64,000 nucleotides of DNA from Chryseobacterium sp. (GTDB lineage: Bacteria > Bacteroidota > Bacteroidia > Flavobacteriales > Weeksellaceae): positions 124,001 to 188,000 of the forward strand of contig NZ_JAFAJM010000009.1 in the NCBI RefSeq assembly GCF_019236175.1, read 5' to 3'. Of the stretch, positions 55,152 to 64,000 are shown one piece after another (position 1 is the first letter of the stretch; each line of letters opens with the position of its first letter). The position numbers were made by a program, and so were the translations under genes. The notes under the pieces were generated by a model, which was given only the letters and a program-made list of their open reading frames with translations, ran no database searches and was not told the DNA's origin.

Positions 55152-55962
55152 TTAAGGATATTTTACAGCTTTATCCAGCTCTATTGGATTATTGAAAGAC
55201 TTTATCTTTTTTCTTTCGTTGGCTTCAGCGGGCTTCAACTGTTCTTTAGATAGAACGGTTCCGTCATCCAAAAGCAACTTCTTTCCTTCAGGTAATGTCA
55301 AATTTCCATTCAAAACATATTTAAAAGGATTAGAGTAAAGATCTAATTTTAATGTATTCAGTTCTTTCTGAGTAGCAGGAATTGCCCTGGACACAGAGGC
55401 TTTTAATGAATTACGTTGATAATCATCAGCAATCTTTTCATTTTTGATCACTTTGAAGTAATAATCTTTTTTTATATCATATAGTTCCATGATCAATCCA
55501 GGCAGTCCATTAAATTTATAAGGTCCGTAAGGAATCGGGATATCTTTGGAGAACCCTCTTCCTCCAAATTTGGTAGTCGCCTTTTGAAACGAAAGATTAT
55601 TAGATATTTTTATGCTGTCTGTGATAGTCCATTGTTGCTTAGCTTCCTCAGACGTTTTATAAAAATTTCACATCTCTGATATATTCATAATTCTGATAAA
55701 CATTACTATTGCTCTTTTTGATAAGAAATGAAGTCAGCCTACCAGGTGTATATTGCCCGGTAGCACTAAATATTGAATCATTAATATAATTCAGTCTGTT
55801 ATAATAGGCTATATCCTCTTTTGTAACCTCCAAATAATAAACCCTTCTGTTATCAAGATTCTCTCTGCTAACGTCTACTTCAAAGAAAACATTACTCGGA
55901 AACACGTATGTATATTTTGTGTGTTTTGATTTTTCTTTAAATTGTAGGATATGTACAGACTT
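55152..55962 (-). pseudogene. broken GLPGLI family protein gene (frameshift, N-terminal loss)
   Basis: Two minus-strand reading frames together make one GLPGLI-family protein, a group of exported proteins of unknown role in Bacteroidota. The first frame (upstream of 55657) ends RDVKFL-stop; the second carries KTSEEAKQQWTITDS, IPYGPYKFNGLPGLIMELYD and the rest to 55152. The switch lies in a five-A run at 55661-55665 (plus strand): taking out one base joins them as DVKFYKTSEE. The N-terminus is also abnormal, since the frame is closed at 55963-55965 with no start codon or signal peptide in range. It is either a real pseudogene or, for the frameshift alone, a sequencing error. Confidence 0.8.
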
Positions 55963-56090
55963 TTAAATAAAGAAAACGCACATCCACATTCATGTTTCTT
56001 ATTTATTTCATTAATCATTTAGGCTATGTATTATTTATTTTATCAATTAAAATTAAAAGCCTATTTTTGGGAAATTTGAAAATTGATTAT

Positions 56091-57746
56091 ATGAAGACTA
56101 AACATCCTAAAGGGCTCCCCTTCCTCTTTTTCACAGAGATGTGGGAGCGTTTCGGGTACTACCTGATTCTTGGAATCTTTGTTCTGTATGTTATTGAACC
56201 TACCGGTATGAAAGGAGGTCTCGGACTTCCGGACAAAACTGCTGACGACATTTTCGGAACTTATATTGCTCTGACTTATCTGACCCCTTTTATTGGTGGA
56301 TTTTTGGCAGACAGGGTTTTAGGGTATATCAAATCCATTTATCTTGGCGGGTTTTTAATGGCTGCAGGGTATATTGGAATGGGTGTTTTCAAGGACCTGC
56401 CTTTATTCTACTCTTCTTTAGCTTTAATAATTATCGGAAACGGTTTCTTTAAACCTACGATTTCTACTCTTTTAGGGAATCTGTATTCCGAAGAGCCTTA
56501 TAAAGCCAACAAAGATTCCGGATATAATATTTTCTATATGGGAATCAATATCGGAGCCTTTATTTGTAATATTATTGCAGCTTTCATGCGTAATAAATTC
56601 GGATGGGGTGAAGCATTTATCACAGCCGGAGTCGGAATGCTGATCGGAATGGTTATTTTTACTATCGGTAGAAAACACTACATTCATGCAGCACAGATGA
56701 AACCGGTACAGGAAGGTGATACAAAGCTTTCGGAAATTCTTATCAAAGTATTTGTTCCTGCCATTGCCTTCGGTGCTTTAGGCTGGTTTATTCCTAACGA
56801 TATTTTTGGAAGTGACAGCACAGATGCGTTCATTTTTGCATGCGTTCCTGTTATTTATTTTTATGCTTCCCTTTATTTTAAAGCGAAACCGGATGAAAAA
56901 TCTTCCATTGGAGCATTACTATCTGTATTTTTAATCAGTATGTTTTTCTGGGCTGTTTTCAAGCAAAACGGTACTGCCTTAACAAGATGGGCTAATTATT
57001 ATACAGACAGAAGTGTACCTGCCTCTTTGGAAAAACCGCTGGAGGGAATTTATATGGTGGATGGAAAAAGCTATGAAGACAAGGAAGCTCCTGTATATGA
57101 TAACCAATTCCGTTCTCAAAAGGACGATAAAGGAAACACTAAAAAAGAAATGGGTAAAGATGTTTATTTTAAAAACATCTCCTCTGAACAGCGTGCTGCT
57201 TTAGAGAAAAATCCGGAAAATAAAGTATATCTGTACAATACAGAACTATTCCAGTCGATTAATCCGTTCTGGGTAATCGCATTAACACCTGTTGTGGTAG
57301 GATTCTGGGCTATGCTGAGAAGAAAAGGAAAAGAGCCTTTAACTCCTACTAAAATTGTATTGGGACTTTTTATTTCCGGGCTTTCATGTTTAGTAATGGT
57401 TTTAGCTGTAGCAGCAGGAGATAACGGAGCTGTGAAAGTTTCGCCTTTATGGCTGGTAGCGAGTTACGGAGTAATTACTATCGGAGAATTATGTCTTTCT
57501 CCCATGGGACTTTCCTTCGTTTCCAAACTTTCTCCGGCAAGAATTACAGCCTTAATGATGGGTGGATTCTTCCTGGCGAACTCTGTCGGAAATAAGCTTT
57601 CCGGAATTCTGGCAAGTACCTGGTACAGTTATGAAAACAAAACTAATTATTTCCTTGTTAATTTCGGTTTGTTAATATTTGCTACATTATTAGGTCTTTC
57701 TATGTTAAAAAGATTAAATAAAATTATGAAGGAAAAAGGACACTAA
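56091..57746 (+). CDS. POT-family peptide transporter, copy 1
   Basis: A 551-residue proton-coupled oligopeptide transporter (MFS, DtpA/PepT class) that imports di- and tripeptides. The family motif ExxERFxYY is seen as FTEMWERFGYYLILG near residue 17, and GNGFFKPTISTLLG and GELCLSPMGLSFVSKLSP are the other signatures. A soluble insertion of about 75 residues (about 305-385, Lys/Glu/Asp-rich) separates helices in the second half and is not in copies 2 and 3. The upstream frame is open for 33 more codons, but MKTKHPKGLPFLF is the family start. First of three in a row. Confidence 0.93.
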   Translation: MKTKHPKGLPFLFFTEMWERFGYYLILGIFVLYVIEPTGMKGGLGLPDKTADDIFGTYIALTYLTPFIGGFLADRVLGYIKSIYLGGFLMAAGYIGMGVFKDLPLFYSSLALIIIGNGFFKPTISTLLGNLYSEEPYKANKDSGYNIFYMGINIGAFICNIIAAFMRNKFGWGEAFITAGVGMLIGMVIFTIGRKHYIHAAQMKPVQEGDTKLSEILIKVFVPAIAFGALGWFIPNDIFGSDSTDAFIFACVPVIYFYASLYFKAKPDEKSSIGALLSVFLISMFFWAVFKQNGTALTRWANYYTDRSVPASLEKPLEGIYMVDGKSYEDKEAPVYDNQFRSQKDDKGNTKKEMGKDVYFKNISSEQRAALEKNPENKVYLYNTELFQSINPFWVIALTPVVVGFWAMLRRKGKEPLTPTKIVLGLFISGLSCLVMVLAVAAGDNGAVKVSPLWLVASYGVITIGELCLSPMGLSFVSKLSPARITALMMGGFFLANSVGNKLSGILASTWYSYENKTNYFLVNFGLLIFATLLGLSMLKRLNKIMKEKGH

Positions 57747-57770
57747 TCACTGATATTATAAAGAATAGAA

Positions 57771-57798
57771 AGCTGCGGAATGGGTCCGCAGCTTTTTT
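57771..57798 (+). terminator. terminator after POT copy 1
   Basis: A stem of about 10 bp (AAGCTGCGGA with TCCGCAGCTT) followed by T, 24 bases past the stop. Confidence 0.8.
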
Positions 57799-57877
57799 AT
57801 TTAAAAATAAAATTAAAACCTTGCCAAAAACTCAAAATAAACTATATTTGTCAGTCTTAACAAAAATTAACAATAGA

Positions 57878-59590
57878 ATGGATAATATTGAAGCATTAAG
57901 TCCGAAACCGGATGAATTTGTAGAGAATAAGGGTTCCAGACATCCAAAAGGATTATGGGTTCTTTTCGGAACTGAAATGTGGGAACGTTTCAACTTTTAT
58001 GGGATGAGAGCATTACTTACCCTATTTATGGTAAACTCGCTCTTAATGAAGGAGGCTGATGCATCAATTATTTATGGTGGTTTCTTAGCTCTTTGTTATC
58101 TTACCCCGATGTTGGGTGGTTTTATCGCCGACAGATTCTTAGGAAACAGATATTGTATCCTTGTTGGTGGTACTTTAATGGCAATCGGCCAGTTTTTACT
58201 TTTCATCAGTGCAAGTACGTTTGGGGCAAGTATAGGAAGTGCTACCATGATTATGTGGACTGCACTTGGGATTATCATCTTTGGTAACGGTTTCTTCAAA
58301 CCGAACATTTCATCAATGGTGGGAAGTCTTTATCCAAAACAGGAAAAGTCAAAATTAGACTCTGCATTTACGATTTTTTATATGGGGATCAATCTTGGAG
58401 CTTTCTTAGGTCAATTGATCTGCCCGATTATCGGAGACGTAAAATCTGCTGACGGAATCCGAGATATCCATGCTTTTAAATGGGGATTCTTAGCCGCTTC
58501 TATTGCTATGATGGTAGGAACGCTTACCTTTTTATTCCTTAAAAACAAATATGTAGTTACCCCTACAGGCAGACCTATCGGAGGGCTTCCAAAGAATAAT
58601 ACTGCCGAAGACTTTGAAGAAGGAGAAGCTCAATCTGCAAAATTCTCAGGAAAATCAATCGGAATTTCTGTTGTTTTATTTGTTGTATTAGGAGCTCTTT
58701 TTCACTTTGCTGCAGGCCAGAACATCATCTATTCTCTTGTTTATGCAAGTGGTATTGCCTTAGCTTTCTTAATTATGTCTGATTCTTCTCTTACCAAAAT
58801 AGAAAGAGACAGAATCTGGGTAATCTATATCGTATCATTCTTTGTTATTTTCTTCTGGGCAGCATTCGAACAGGCGGGTTCATCGCTAACATTCATTGCA
58901 GATAACCAGACAGACAGACACTTCTTCGGATGGAATATGCCTCCTTCAATGGTTCAGATCTTCAACGGAATCTTCGTTGTAGCACTGGCAGTTCCGTTCA
59001 GTATCCTTTGGGATAAATTAAGAAACAGAGGAAAAGAACCCGTATCTCCTTTCAAACAGGCAATGGGGCTGGCTTTAATCGCTCTTTCTTACTTCATCAT
59101 TGCACACAATGTAAAAGATCTTGGAAGCCACGGGCTTTTAGCTGTTAAATGGTTAATCTTACTCTATTTCATTCAGACTTGTGGTGAACTTTGTTTATCA
59201 CCTATCGGTCTTTCTCTTGTAGGCAAACTGGCTCCAAAAAGATTCGCCTCTTTATTATATGGGGTATTCTTTATCGCCAATGCTGCAGGATATGCATTAG
59301 CAGGAACATTAGGTTCTATCTTACCTGCTACGGGTGATAAATTTGAGGCGGCTCAAAAAATAGGCGTTAGCCTTCAGGATGTACTAGATAAAAAAGTAAC
59401 ATTAACGGCTGATCAGGTAGCTGCATTTGAAAAAGCTCAGTTACCATTACACAACCCTACTTTTGCAGGATTTGAAATCCACAACTTATTCGAATTCTTC
59501 ATGGTATTCGTTGTACTTTGTGGGATTGCTTCAGTAATTTTAGCATTAATTTCTCCAATTCTAAAGAAAATGATGCACGGTGTAAATTAA
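57878..59590 (+). CDS. POT-family peptide transporter, copy 2
   Basis: A 570-residue peptide/proton symporter. The POT signatures are FGTEMWERFNFYGMRALLTL (about residue 28), GNGFFKPNISSMVGSLYP and GELCLSPIGLSLVGKLAPKR. FFWAAFEQAGSSLTF in helix 7 is the usual peptide-pocket region. A stretch near residues 470-510 (DKKVTLTADQVAAFEKAQ) extends the last loop. I use MDNIEALSPKPDEF as start; an upstream frame of 19 codons is open but reads into the spacer. Followed by a strong terminator. Confidence 0.93.
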   Translation: MDNIEALSPKPDEFVENKGSRHPKGLWVLFGTEMWERFNFYGMRALLTLFMVNSLLMKEADASIIYGGFLALCYLTPMLGGFIADRFLGNRYCILVGGTLMAIGQFLLFISASTFGASIGSATMIMWTALGIIIFGNGFFKPNISSMVGSLYPKQEKSKLDSAFTIFYMGINLGAFLGQLICPIIGDVKSADGIRDIHAFKWGFLAASIAMMVGTLTFLFLKNKYVVTPTGRPIGGLPKNNTAEDFEEGEAQSAKFSGKSIGISVVLFVVLGALFHFAAGQNIIYSLVYASGIALAFLIMSDSSLTKIERDRIWVIYIVSFFVIFFWAAFEQAGSSLTFIADNQTDRHFFGWNMPPSMVQIFNGIFVVALAVPFSILWDKLRNRGKEPVSPFKQAMGLALIALSYFIIAHNVKDLGSHGLLAVKWLILLYFIQTCGELCLSPIGLSLVGKLAPKRFASLLYGVFFIANAAGYALAGTLGSILPATGDKFEAAQKIGVSLQDVLDKKVTLTADQVAAFEKAQLPLHNPTFAGFEIHNLFEFFMVFVVLCGIASVILALISPILKKMMHGVN

Positions 59591-59611
59591 CCGCATTAAC
59601 AAAATATGAAT

Positions 59612-59642
59612 AAAACCTCTGCTAAGTCAGAGGTTTTTTTTA
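59612..59642 (+). terminator. terminator after POT copy 2
   Basis: A 10-bp stem (AAAACCTCTG with CAGAGGTTTT), loop CTAAGT, followed by a run of T. Confidence 0.85.
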
Positions 59643-59652
59643 TTTTCGTACG

Positions 59653-59919
59653 ATGAAATTTTCCGAAGATTCTTTATTTCAATCCGTAAAGGAAATCATT
59701 AGACAGTCGCGCGAAAAGTTTTTCGGATTGCGAATTCTCCCCTACTGCTTGTCTATTGGCAAATTGGAAAGTTGATGATTAAAGATGAACACCAGGAAAA
59801 AGAACAATTTATTTGCCGGCAAATATCTGCTGTACCTCCCAAAAGAAGAAAAATTAAAACGAATTATCAACCAGGACAGAATCTCTTTTGAAGTGGATCT
59901 GGAAAATAAAAACCCCTAA
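59653..59919 (+). pseudogene. decayed DUF1016 (YhcG-type nuclease) gene remnant
   Basis: About 270 bases keep both ends of a DUF1016 protein but not its middle. From 59653 one frame reads LFQSVKEIIRQSREKFFGLR, the usual N-terminal start; the neighbouring frame continues LLVYWQIGKLMIKDEHQ, the next conserved block, so a frameshift lies between. A third frame then gives KYLLYLPKEEKLKRIINQ and ends at TAA 59917-59919, resembling the C-terminal segment. DUF1016 proteins are PD-(D/E)XK-type and often travel with restriction or mobile genes, so this is probably the scar of a lost acquired gene between POT copies 2 and 3. Confidence 0.7.
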
Positions 59920-59942
59920 TTAAAAATTAATCATATATCATT

Positions 59943-61454
59943 ATGAGCTTAACTTTAGATGAAATACAAAATTTCAAAGGAAAATATCCTAGACAAATCT
60001 GGAGTCTTTTTTTCTCTGAAATGTGGGAACGTTTCTGTTTCTACGGAATGCGCGGAATGCTGGTTTTCTTTATGATATCACAGCTTAACTTCCATGAAAG
60101 AGAAGCCAATCTTCAATACGGAGCTACACAGGCTTTTGTGTATGCCTTTACTTTCGTTGGCGGACTTTTTGCCGATAAAATACTGGGATTCCGAAAATCA
60201 CTTTTTTGGGGCGGACTTCTCATGATTGTAGGAAGTTTAATTCTCGCAACAGATCCGCACAAATTCTTTTTTCTTGGAATTGCATTTACCGTAGTAGGAA
60301 CCGGTTTCTTTAAACCTAATATTTCATCCATGGTAGGACAGCTTTATAAACCTAATGATTCAAGAGCAGATGCCGGATTTTCACTTTTCTATGCAGGAAT
60401 TAATCTTGGTGCCCTACTAGGAGGTTATCTGTGTATTGCTATTGGTAAAGGTGAATTTTTAAGCAATATTATTGCAGAAGAAATGAGATGGCATATTGCC
60501 TTCGGACTTGCTGCAATCGTAATGGTGATCAGTTTAATTAACTTTATTTTCACCCAAAGAACACTTGGCACTATAGGTTTACAACCAGGACATCCGTTAG
60601 CAGAGGCCAAGACCGCTCCTATTCCGAAATGGAAAGAATACGGTGTATATGGCCTGTCTTTGATTTTTGTTCCCATTATCATGACCATGGTTGCCAAAAC
60701 TGAGTATACAGATTATTTCATGTGGACTATCGGGCCCTTGACGCTGGTTTACTTATTCTATGAAATGACAAAAGTAACTCCTTCTGAACGTAAAAAACTT
60801 TGGGCTGCTTTGGTCTTCATTATCTTCTCTATCTTATTCTGGGGAATTTATGAACAAAGTGGAGGTTCTTTGAGTATTTTTGCGGCTAAAAATCTAAATA
60901 AAGATCTTTTGGGGTTAGACCCTAATGGAGTAAATAATTCCGGAGGTGCTTTTTTCATCATTTTCCTTGCTCCTCTTATCGGGCTCCTCTGGATCTGGCT
61001 GAATAAAAGAAAAATTGAACCGAATACGATCATTAAATTCGGATTAGGATTTATTTTCCTAGGATTAGGATACTATGTTTTATTTGCAACAAGACTTTTT
61101 GCCGATCTTCAGGGAATTACCTCACTCAATTTCTTTACCCTTGCTTTACTGATTATTACACTGGGGGAACTCTGCCTATCACCAATCGGATTATCCATTA
61201 TGACTAAGCTTTCTACAAAAAATCTACAGGGTATGATGATGGGAATGTGGTTTCTGGCATCGGCATATGGTCAGTATGTAGCTGGAATCATAGGAGCAGG
61301 CCTTGCAACAGCAAAAGAAGGCTCTACCAATTATAATGCTTTAATCACTTATACTGATGGATATAAACAATTGGGATTGTATGCACTCATTGCCGGAGTG
61401 GTATTAATTTTGATATCCCCGTATGTAAAAAAATTAATGCAGGATGTAAAATAA
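59943..61454 (+). CDS. POT-family peptide transporter, copy 3
   Basis: A 503-residue transporter, the most compact of the three. FFSEMWERFCFYGMRGMLVF near residue 27 is the POT signature; GTGFFKPNISSMVGQLYK and GELCLSPIGLSIMTKLSTKN are the others, and WGIYEQSGGSLSIFA marks helix 7. It follows the DUF1016 remnant by 23 bases. Its own thioredoxin neighbour begins 41 bases downstream. Lacks the inserted loop of copy 1 and the C-terminal extension of copy 2, which suggests the three are old paralogues with different substrates and not recent duplicates. Confidence 0.93.
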   Translation: MSLTLDEIQNFKGKYPRQIWSLFFSEMWERFCFYGMRGMLVFFMISQLNFHEREANLQYGATQAFVYAFTFVGGLFADKILGFRKSLFWGGLLMIVGSLILATDPHKFFFLGIAFTVVGTGFFKPNISSMVGQLYKPNDSRADAGFSLFYAGINLGALLGGYLCIAIGKGEFLSNIIAEEMRWHIAFGLAAIVMVISLINFIFTQRTLGTIGLQPGHPLAEAKTAPIPKWKEYGVYGLSLIFVPIIMTMVAKTEYTDYFMWTIGPLTLVYLFYEMTKVTPSERKKLWAALVFIIFSILFWGIYEQSGGSLSIFAAKNLNKDLLGLDPNGVNNSGGAFFIIFLAPLIGLLWIWLNKRKIEPNTIIKFGLGFIFLGLGYYVLFATRLFADLQGITSLNFFTLALLIITLGELCLSPIGLSIMTKLSTKNLQGMMMGMWFLASAYGQYVAGIIGAGLATAKEGSTNYNALITYTDGYKQLGLYALIAGVVLILISPYVKKLMQDVK

Positions 61455-61495
61455 AAAATAAGTAATTATGCTTATTTTTACATAAATATCACATT

Positions 61496-62029
61496 ATGAA
61501 GAAAATTTTAAGCATAGTTCTCTTATTATTATTAAATTTCAGTTTTGCACAGATAAAATGGATGACTATTGAAGAGGCTTTAAAAGCTCAGAAAGAAAAT
61601 CCCAAAAAGATTCTTATTGATTTTTATGCAGACTGGTGTGGCCCGTGTAAAATCATGGATAAAAAAACATATGGTCATCAGGTGATTTCACAGATATTAA
61701 ATGAAAATTATTATCCTGTAAAATTTAATGCCGAAGAAAAAAACAGTATTGAAATCTTTGGAAGAACATTTTCCAATGCTGGTACGGAACATAAAAAGGG
61801 AAAAAATTCACTGCATGAGTTCACTCAATATATGAATGTAGGTGCTGTACCGAGTACTGTATTCCTTGATGAACACGGTGATCCTATTACCATTTTGCAA
61901 GGCGAATTATCTGCAAAAGAGCTGGAACCTTACCTTGAACTGATTTCAAAGGATTTATTTAAAAAAATTAAAACCAGAGAACAGTGGGAAGATTATCAGA
62001 AAAAATTCAAATCTAAAATTAAAGACTGA
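61496..62029 (+). CDS. exported thioredoxin-like protein
   Basis: A 177-residue periplasmic thiol-disulfide protein. The signal peptide (KKILSIVLLLLLNFSFAQ) precedes a thioredoxin fold with the active site DFYADWCGPCKIMDKKTY at about residues 42-59, and the cis-Pro in VGAVPSTVFLDEHG. It probably keeps a periplasmic substrate reduced, as in DsbD/thioredoxin pathways, but no partner is identified. It starts 41 bases after POT copy 3 and may be read through from it. Confidence 0.87.
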   Translation: MKKILSIVLLLLLNFSFAQIKWMTIEEALKAQKENPKKILIDFYADWCGPCKIMDKKTYGHQVISQILNENYYPVKFNAEEKNSIEIFGRTFSNAGTEHKKGKNSLHEFTQYMNVGAVPSTVFLDEHGDPITILQGELSAKELEPYLELISKDLFKKIKTREQWEDYQKKFKSKIKD

Positions 62030-62037
62030 TATAAATC

Positions 62038-62067
62038 AAAGGCTTTCAGAATCTGGAAGCCTTTTTT
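62038..62067 (+). terminator. terminator after the thioredoxin-like gene
   Basis: A stem AAAGGCTT...AAGCCTTT with a short inner helix and a T run, 8 bases past the stop. Confidence 0.8.
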
Positions 62068-62144
62068 ATGTCCGTGATTCAATATTTTGGGATTAAAAAT
62101 TTTAAATTCCAGCTATTTTACCGAAATTAGGGCTCGTTTTTCAA

Positions 62145-64000
62145 ATGAATTTAGATACCCCCATAGAATATGTAAAAGGAATAGGTCCGGAAAGAGCCAA
62201 ACTCATCAAAAGTGTGCTGGGTCTCTCCACGGTAGAAGATCTTCTGAACTTCTACCCTATCCGCTATCTGGATAAAAGTAAAATCTACACCATCTCTCAG
62301 CTCCAGGAAACTAACCTGGATGTACAACTCAAGGGAAAAATCACTCAGGTACAGGAAATCCAGACCGGGAAGACCAAGAGGCTCACCGCTAAATTTAATG
62401 ATCATACCGGCAGTATGGATCTGGTTTGGTTTCAGTATTCAAAATGGCTGAAGGAACAGCTGCCGATTAATAAGGAGGTTTATATTTTCGGAAAAATAAA
62501 TGTTTTCAACCGTCAGTTTTCCATGCCACATCCGGAAATAGAAGCGGAAGAAAGCAAAGAAAACGACACGCGGCTAAAGCCTATTTATCCAAGTTCTGAA
62601 AAACTTACGAAAAGAGGCTTAGGACAAAGATTTTTTCAAAATGTTCTGAAAAATATCTGTAAAGAAATTCCTTCTCTCATTGAGGAAAACTTTCCGGAGT
62701 ATATGATGAAAACGTTTAAGTTTATCTCGAGACAACACGCTTTTCTCAATGTTCATTTTCCAAAAGATATGGAGCTTTTTGACAAAGCGGATTACAGACT
62801 TAAGTTTGAAGAATCATTCTTTTTTCAATTGGGGTATGGTTTAAAAAAACTTCATCATAAAACTCAGTCTTACGGAAATCCCTTCCCTATTATCGGGGAT
62901 CATTTCAATGATTTTTATGAACACCACCTACCCTTTGATCTTACCAATGCGCAAAAAAGGGTTTTAAAGGAAATCCGGATGGATATGAAGAGGCCTATCC
63001 AAATGAACAGGCTTTTACAGGGAGATGTAGGTTCCGGAAAAACCATGGTCGGACTACTCACGATGCTGATTGCTATGGATAACGGCTTTCAAAGCTGTAT
63101 GATGGCTCCTACGGAAATTCTTGCCCAGCAACATTACAACGGAATCAAAGAATTATTACTGGCAACCGGTATTAATGTTCGTCTGTTAACTGGCTCTACC
63201 AAAGCTTCGGAAAGAAGAATCATTCATGAAGAGCTGGAAAACGGAAGTCTTTCCATACTGGTGGGTACCCATGCGGTTCTGGAAGATAAGGTTAAATTTA
63301 AAAACCTCGGACTGGCTATTATTGATGAGCAACACAGATTTGGGGTAGCACAAAGGGCAAAATTATGGGCTAAGAATACAATTCCGCCTCATATTCTTGT
63401 TATGACAGCCACGCCTATTCCAAGAACGCTGGCTATGAGTTTTTATTCCGATCTCGATGTATCGGTGATCGATGAAATGCCTGTTGGAAGAAAGCCGATT
63501 ATTACAGCCCACAGACGCGAAAAGGACAGACTTTATGTCTATAATTTCTGTAAGGATGAGATTAAAAAAGGAAGGCAGGTGTATTTTGTATATCCTCTTA
63601 TTGAGGAATCTGAAACTTTAGATTATAAAAATCTGATGGAAGGTCTTGAACATGTCATGGAATTTTTTTCGGATTATAATGTTACGATGCTTCACGGAAA
63701 AATGAAAGCTGATGAAAAAGACGCAGCTATGAATTATTTTGCTTCGGGAAAGTCTGAAATTATGGTGGCTACAACTGTGATCGAAGTGGGAGTGAATGTT
63801 CCGAATGCTTCTGTAATGGTTATTGAAAGTTCGGAAAGATTCGGTCTTTCTCAGCTTCATCAGCTCAGAGGCCGTGTCGGAAGAGGTGCGGAACAAAGCT
63901 ATTGTATTCTGATGACCTCCGATAAGATGTCTAAAGAAAGCAGAACCCGTATCAAAACGATGACGGAAACTAATGACGGTTTCAAAATTTCTGAAGTAGA
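62145..64000 (+). CDS. recG: ATP-dependent DNA helicase RecG (3' end beyond window)
   Basis: The first 618 codons of a protein expected to be about 695 residues. RecG reverses stalled replication forks and processes branched DNA. The N-terminal wedge (OB fold, about residues 60-155, preceded by a helix-hairpin region PIEYVKGIGPERAKLIKSVL) is followed by the superfamily 2 motor: Walker A GDVGSGKTMVG near 292, the DEQH box IIDEQHRFGVAQRAK near 392, motif III MTATPIPRTLAMS and, in the second lobe, ESSERFGLSQLHQLRGRVGR. The ATG at 62145 gives the expected start. No stop codon lies before the edge. Confidence 0.97.
   Translation, partial: MNLDTPIEYVKGIGPERAKLIKSVLGLSTVEDLLNFYPIRYLDKSKIYTISQLQETNLDVQLKGKITQVQEIQTGKTKRLTAKFNDHTGSMDLVWFQYSKWLKEQLPINKEVYIFGKINVFNRQFSMPHPEIEAEESKENDTRLKPIYPSSEKLTKRGLGQRFFQNVLKNICKEIPSLIEENFPEYMMKTFKFISRQHAFLNVHFPKDMELFDKADYRLKFEESFFFQLGYGLKKLHHKTQSYGNPFPIIGDHFNDFYEHHLPFDLTNAQKRVLKEIRMDMKRPIQMNRLLQGDVGSGKTMVGLLTMLIAMDNGFQSCMMAPTEILAQQHYNGIKELLLATGINVRLLTGSTKASERRIIHEELENGSLSILVGTHAVLEDKVKFKNLGLAIIDEQHRFGVAQRAKLWAKNTIPPHILVMTATPIPRTLAMSFYSDLDVSVIDEMPVGRKPIITAHRREKDRLYVYNFCKDEIKKGRQVYFVYPLIEESETLDYKNLMEGLEHVMEFFSDYNVTMLHGKMKADEKDAAMNYFASGKSEIMVATTVIEVGVNVPNASVMVIESSERFGLSQLHQLRGRVGRGAEQSYCILMTSDKMSKESRTRIKTMTETNDGFKISEV

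Noticed and set aside
55992..56090. 33-codon hydrophobic extension upstream of POT copy 1
   Set aside because: The family start MKTKHPKGLPFLF aligns with the other copies; the extension is AT-rich spacer that by chance lacks stops.
1..64000. CRISPR array, transposase, integrase or phage genes
   Set aside because: No regularly spaced repeats, no transposase-like protein and no phage structural proteins were seen. The only mobile-element hint is the DUF1016 remnant.

Overview
The window looks like the chromosome of a low-GC member of the Bacteroidota, class Flavobacteriia, most likely Chryseobacterium or a close relative in the Weeksellaceae. The evidence is a complete gldKLMN cluster (type IX secretion/gliding motor), a CHU_C-type secreted protein, GLPGLI, DUF4270, DUF6496 and DUF2490 family proteins, a 'grasp-with-spasm' peptide maturase, and Bacteroidota-style TAnnTTTG promoter elements. 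Most of it is ordinary core chromosome. I see no prophage, insertion sequence or CRISPR array.

Layout. 1-2.1 kb: a SPASM-domain RiPP maturase cut off from its upstream partners, a small membrane protein and an Lrp/AsnC regulator. 2.2-9.1 kb: a very large TamB-like protein diverging, 4 bases apart, from a tsaD / unknown / rsmE unit whose genes overlap by ATGA. 9.1-12.4 kb: an HTTM-like membrane pair, a TrmH-type rRNA/tRNA methyltransferase, type I asparaginase and tRNA-Ser(GGA). 12.6-17.1 kb: a DUF4198-like periplasmic protein, a TonB-dependent siderophore-type receptor and a DUF2490 protein, probably a metal uptake locus. 17.2-21.6 kb: an unknown protein, an M20 peptidase, an alpha/beta hydrolase and a Crp/Fnr-like regulator. 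21.8-28.1 kb: a complete three-gene RND efflux operon and a small membrane protein. 28.6-30.9 kb: two small lipoproteins (MliC-like and META), a SemiSWEET transporter and an FAD oxidoreductase. 30.9-40.1 kb: one long leftward block running GT5-like protein, DUF4270 lipoprotein, glmS, gldK, gldL, gldM, gldN. 40.2-46.5 kb: panC, a Lys-Leu-Lys tRNA cluster, aroK, an S4-domain protein, a lipoprotein, a GOGAT-domain FMN protein and mtaB. 46.5-55.1 kb: a DinB-like protein, a type B T9SS cargo protein, a putative PD-(D/E)XK protein, an alpha-glucan phosphorylase homologue, two small proteins and a DPP4-like S9 peptidase. 55.1-61.5 kb: a decayed GLPGLI gene, three consecutive POT-family peptide transporters and a decayed DUF1016 (YhcG-type) gene between the second and third. 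61.5-64 kb: a periplasmic thioredoxin and the first 618 codons of recG.

How the parts fit. The gldKLMN machine exports cargo such as the 701-residue CHU_C protein coded in the same window. The exopeptidase plus three POT transporters suggest a peptide-scavenging lifestyle. TsaD (t6A) and MtaB (ms2t6A) act in sequence on the same tRNA position, and RsmE and TrmH are further RNA modifiers. The items most worth a second look are the orphaned graspetide maturase at the left edge, the phosphorylase homologue whose PLP lysine is replaced by Thr, a catalytically degenerate GT5 protein in the glmS-gld block, the 4-bp tamB/tsaD divergent junction, and the two broken genes flanking the POT array.
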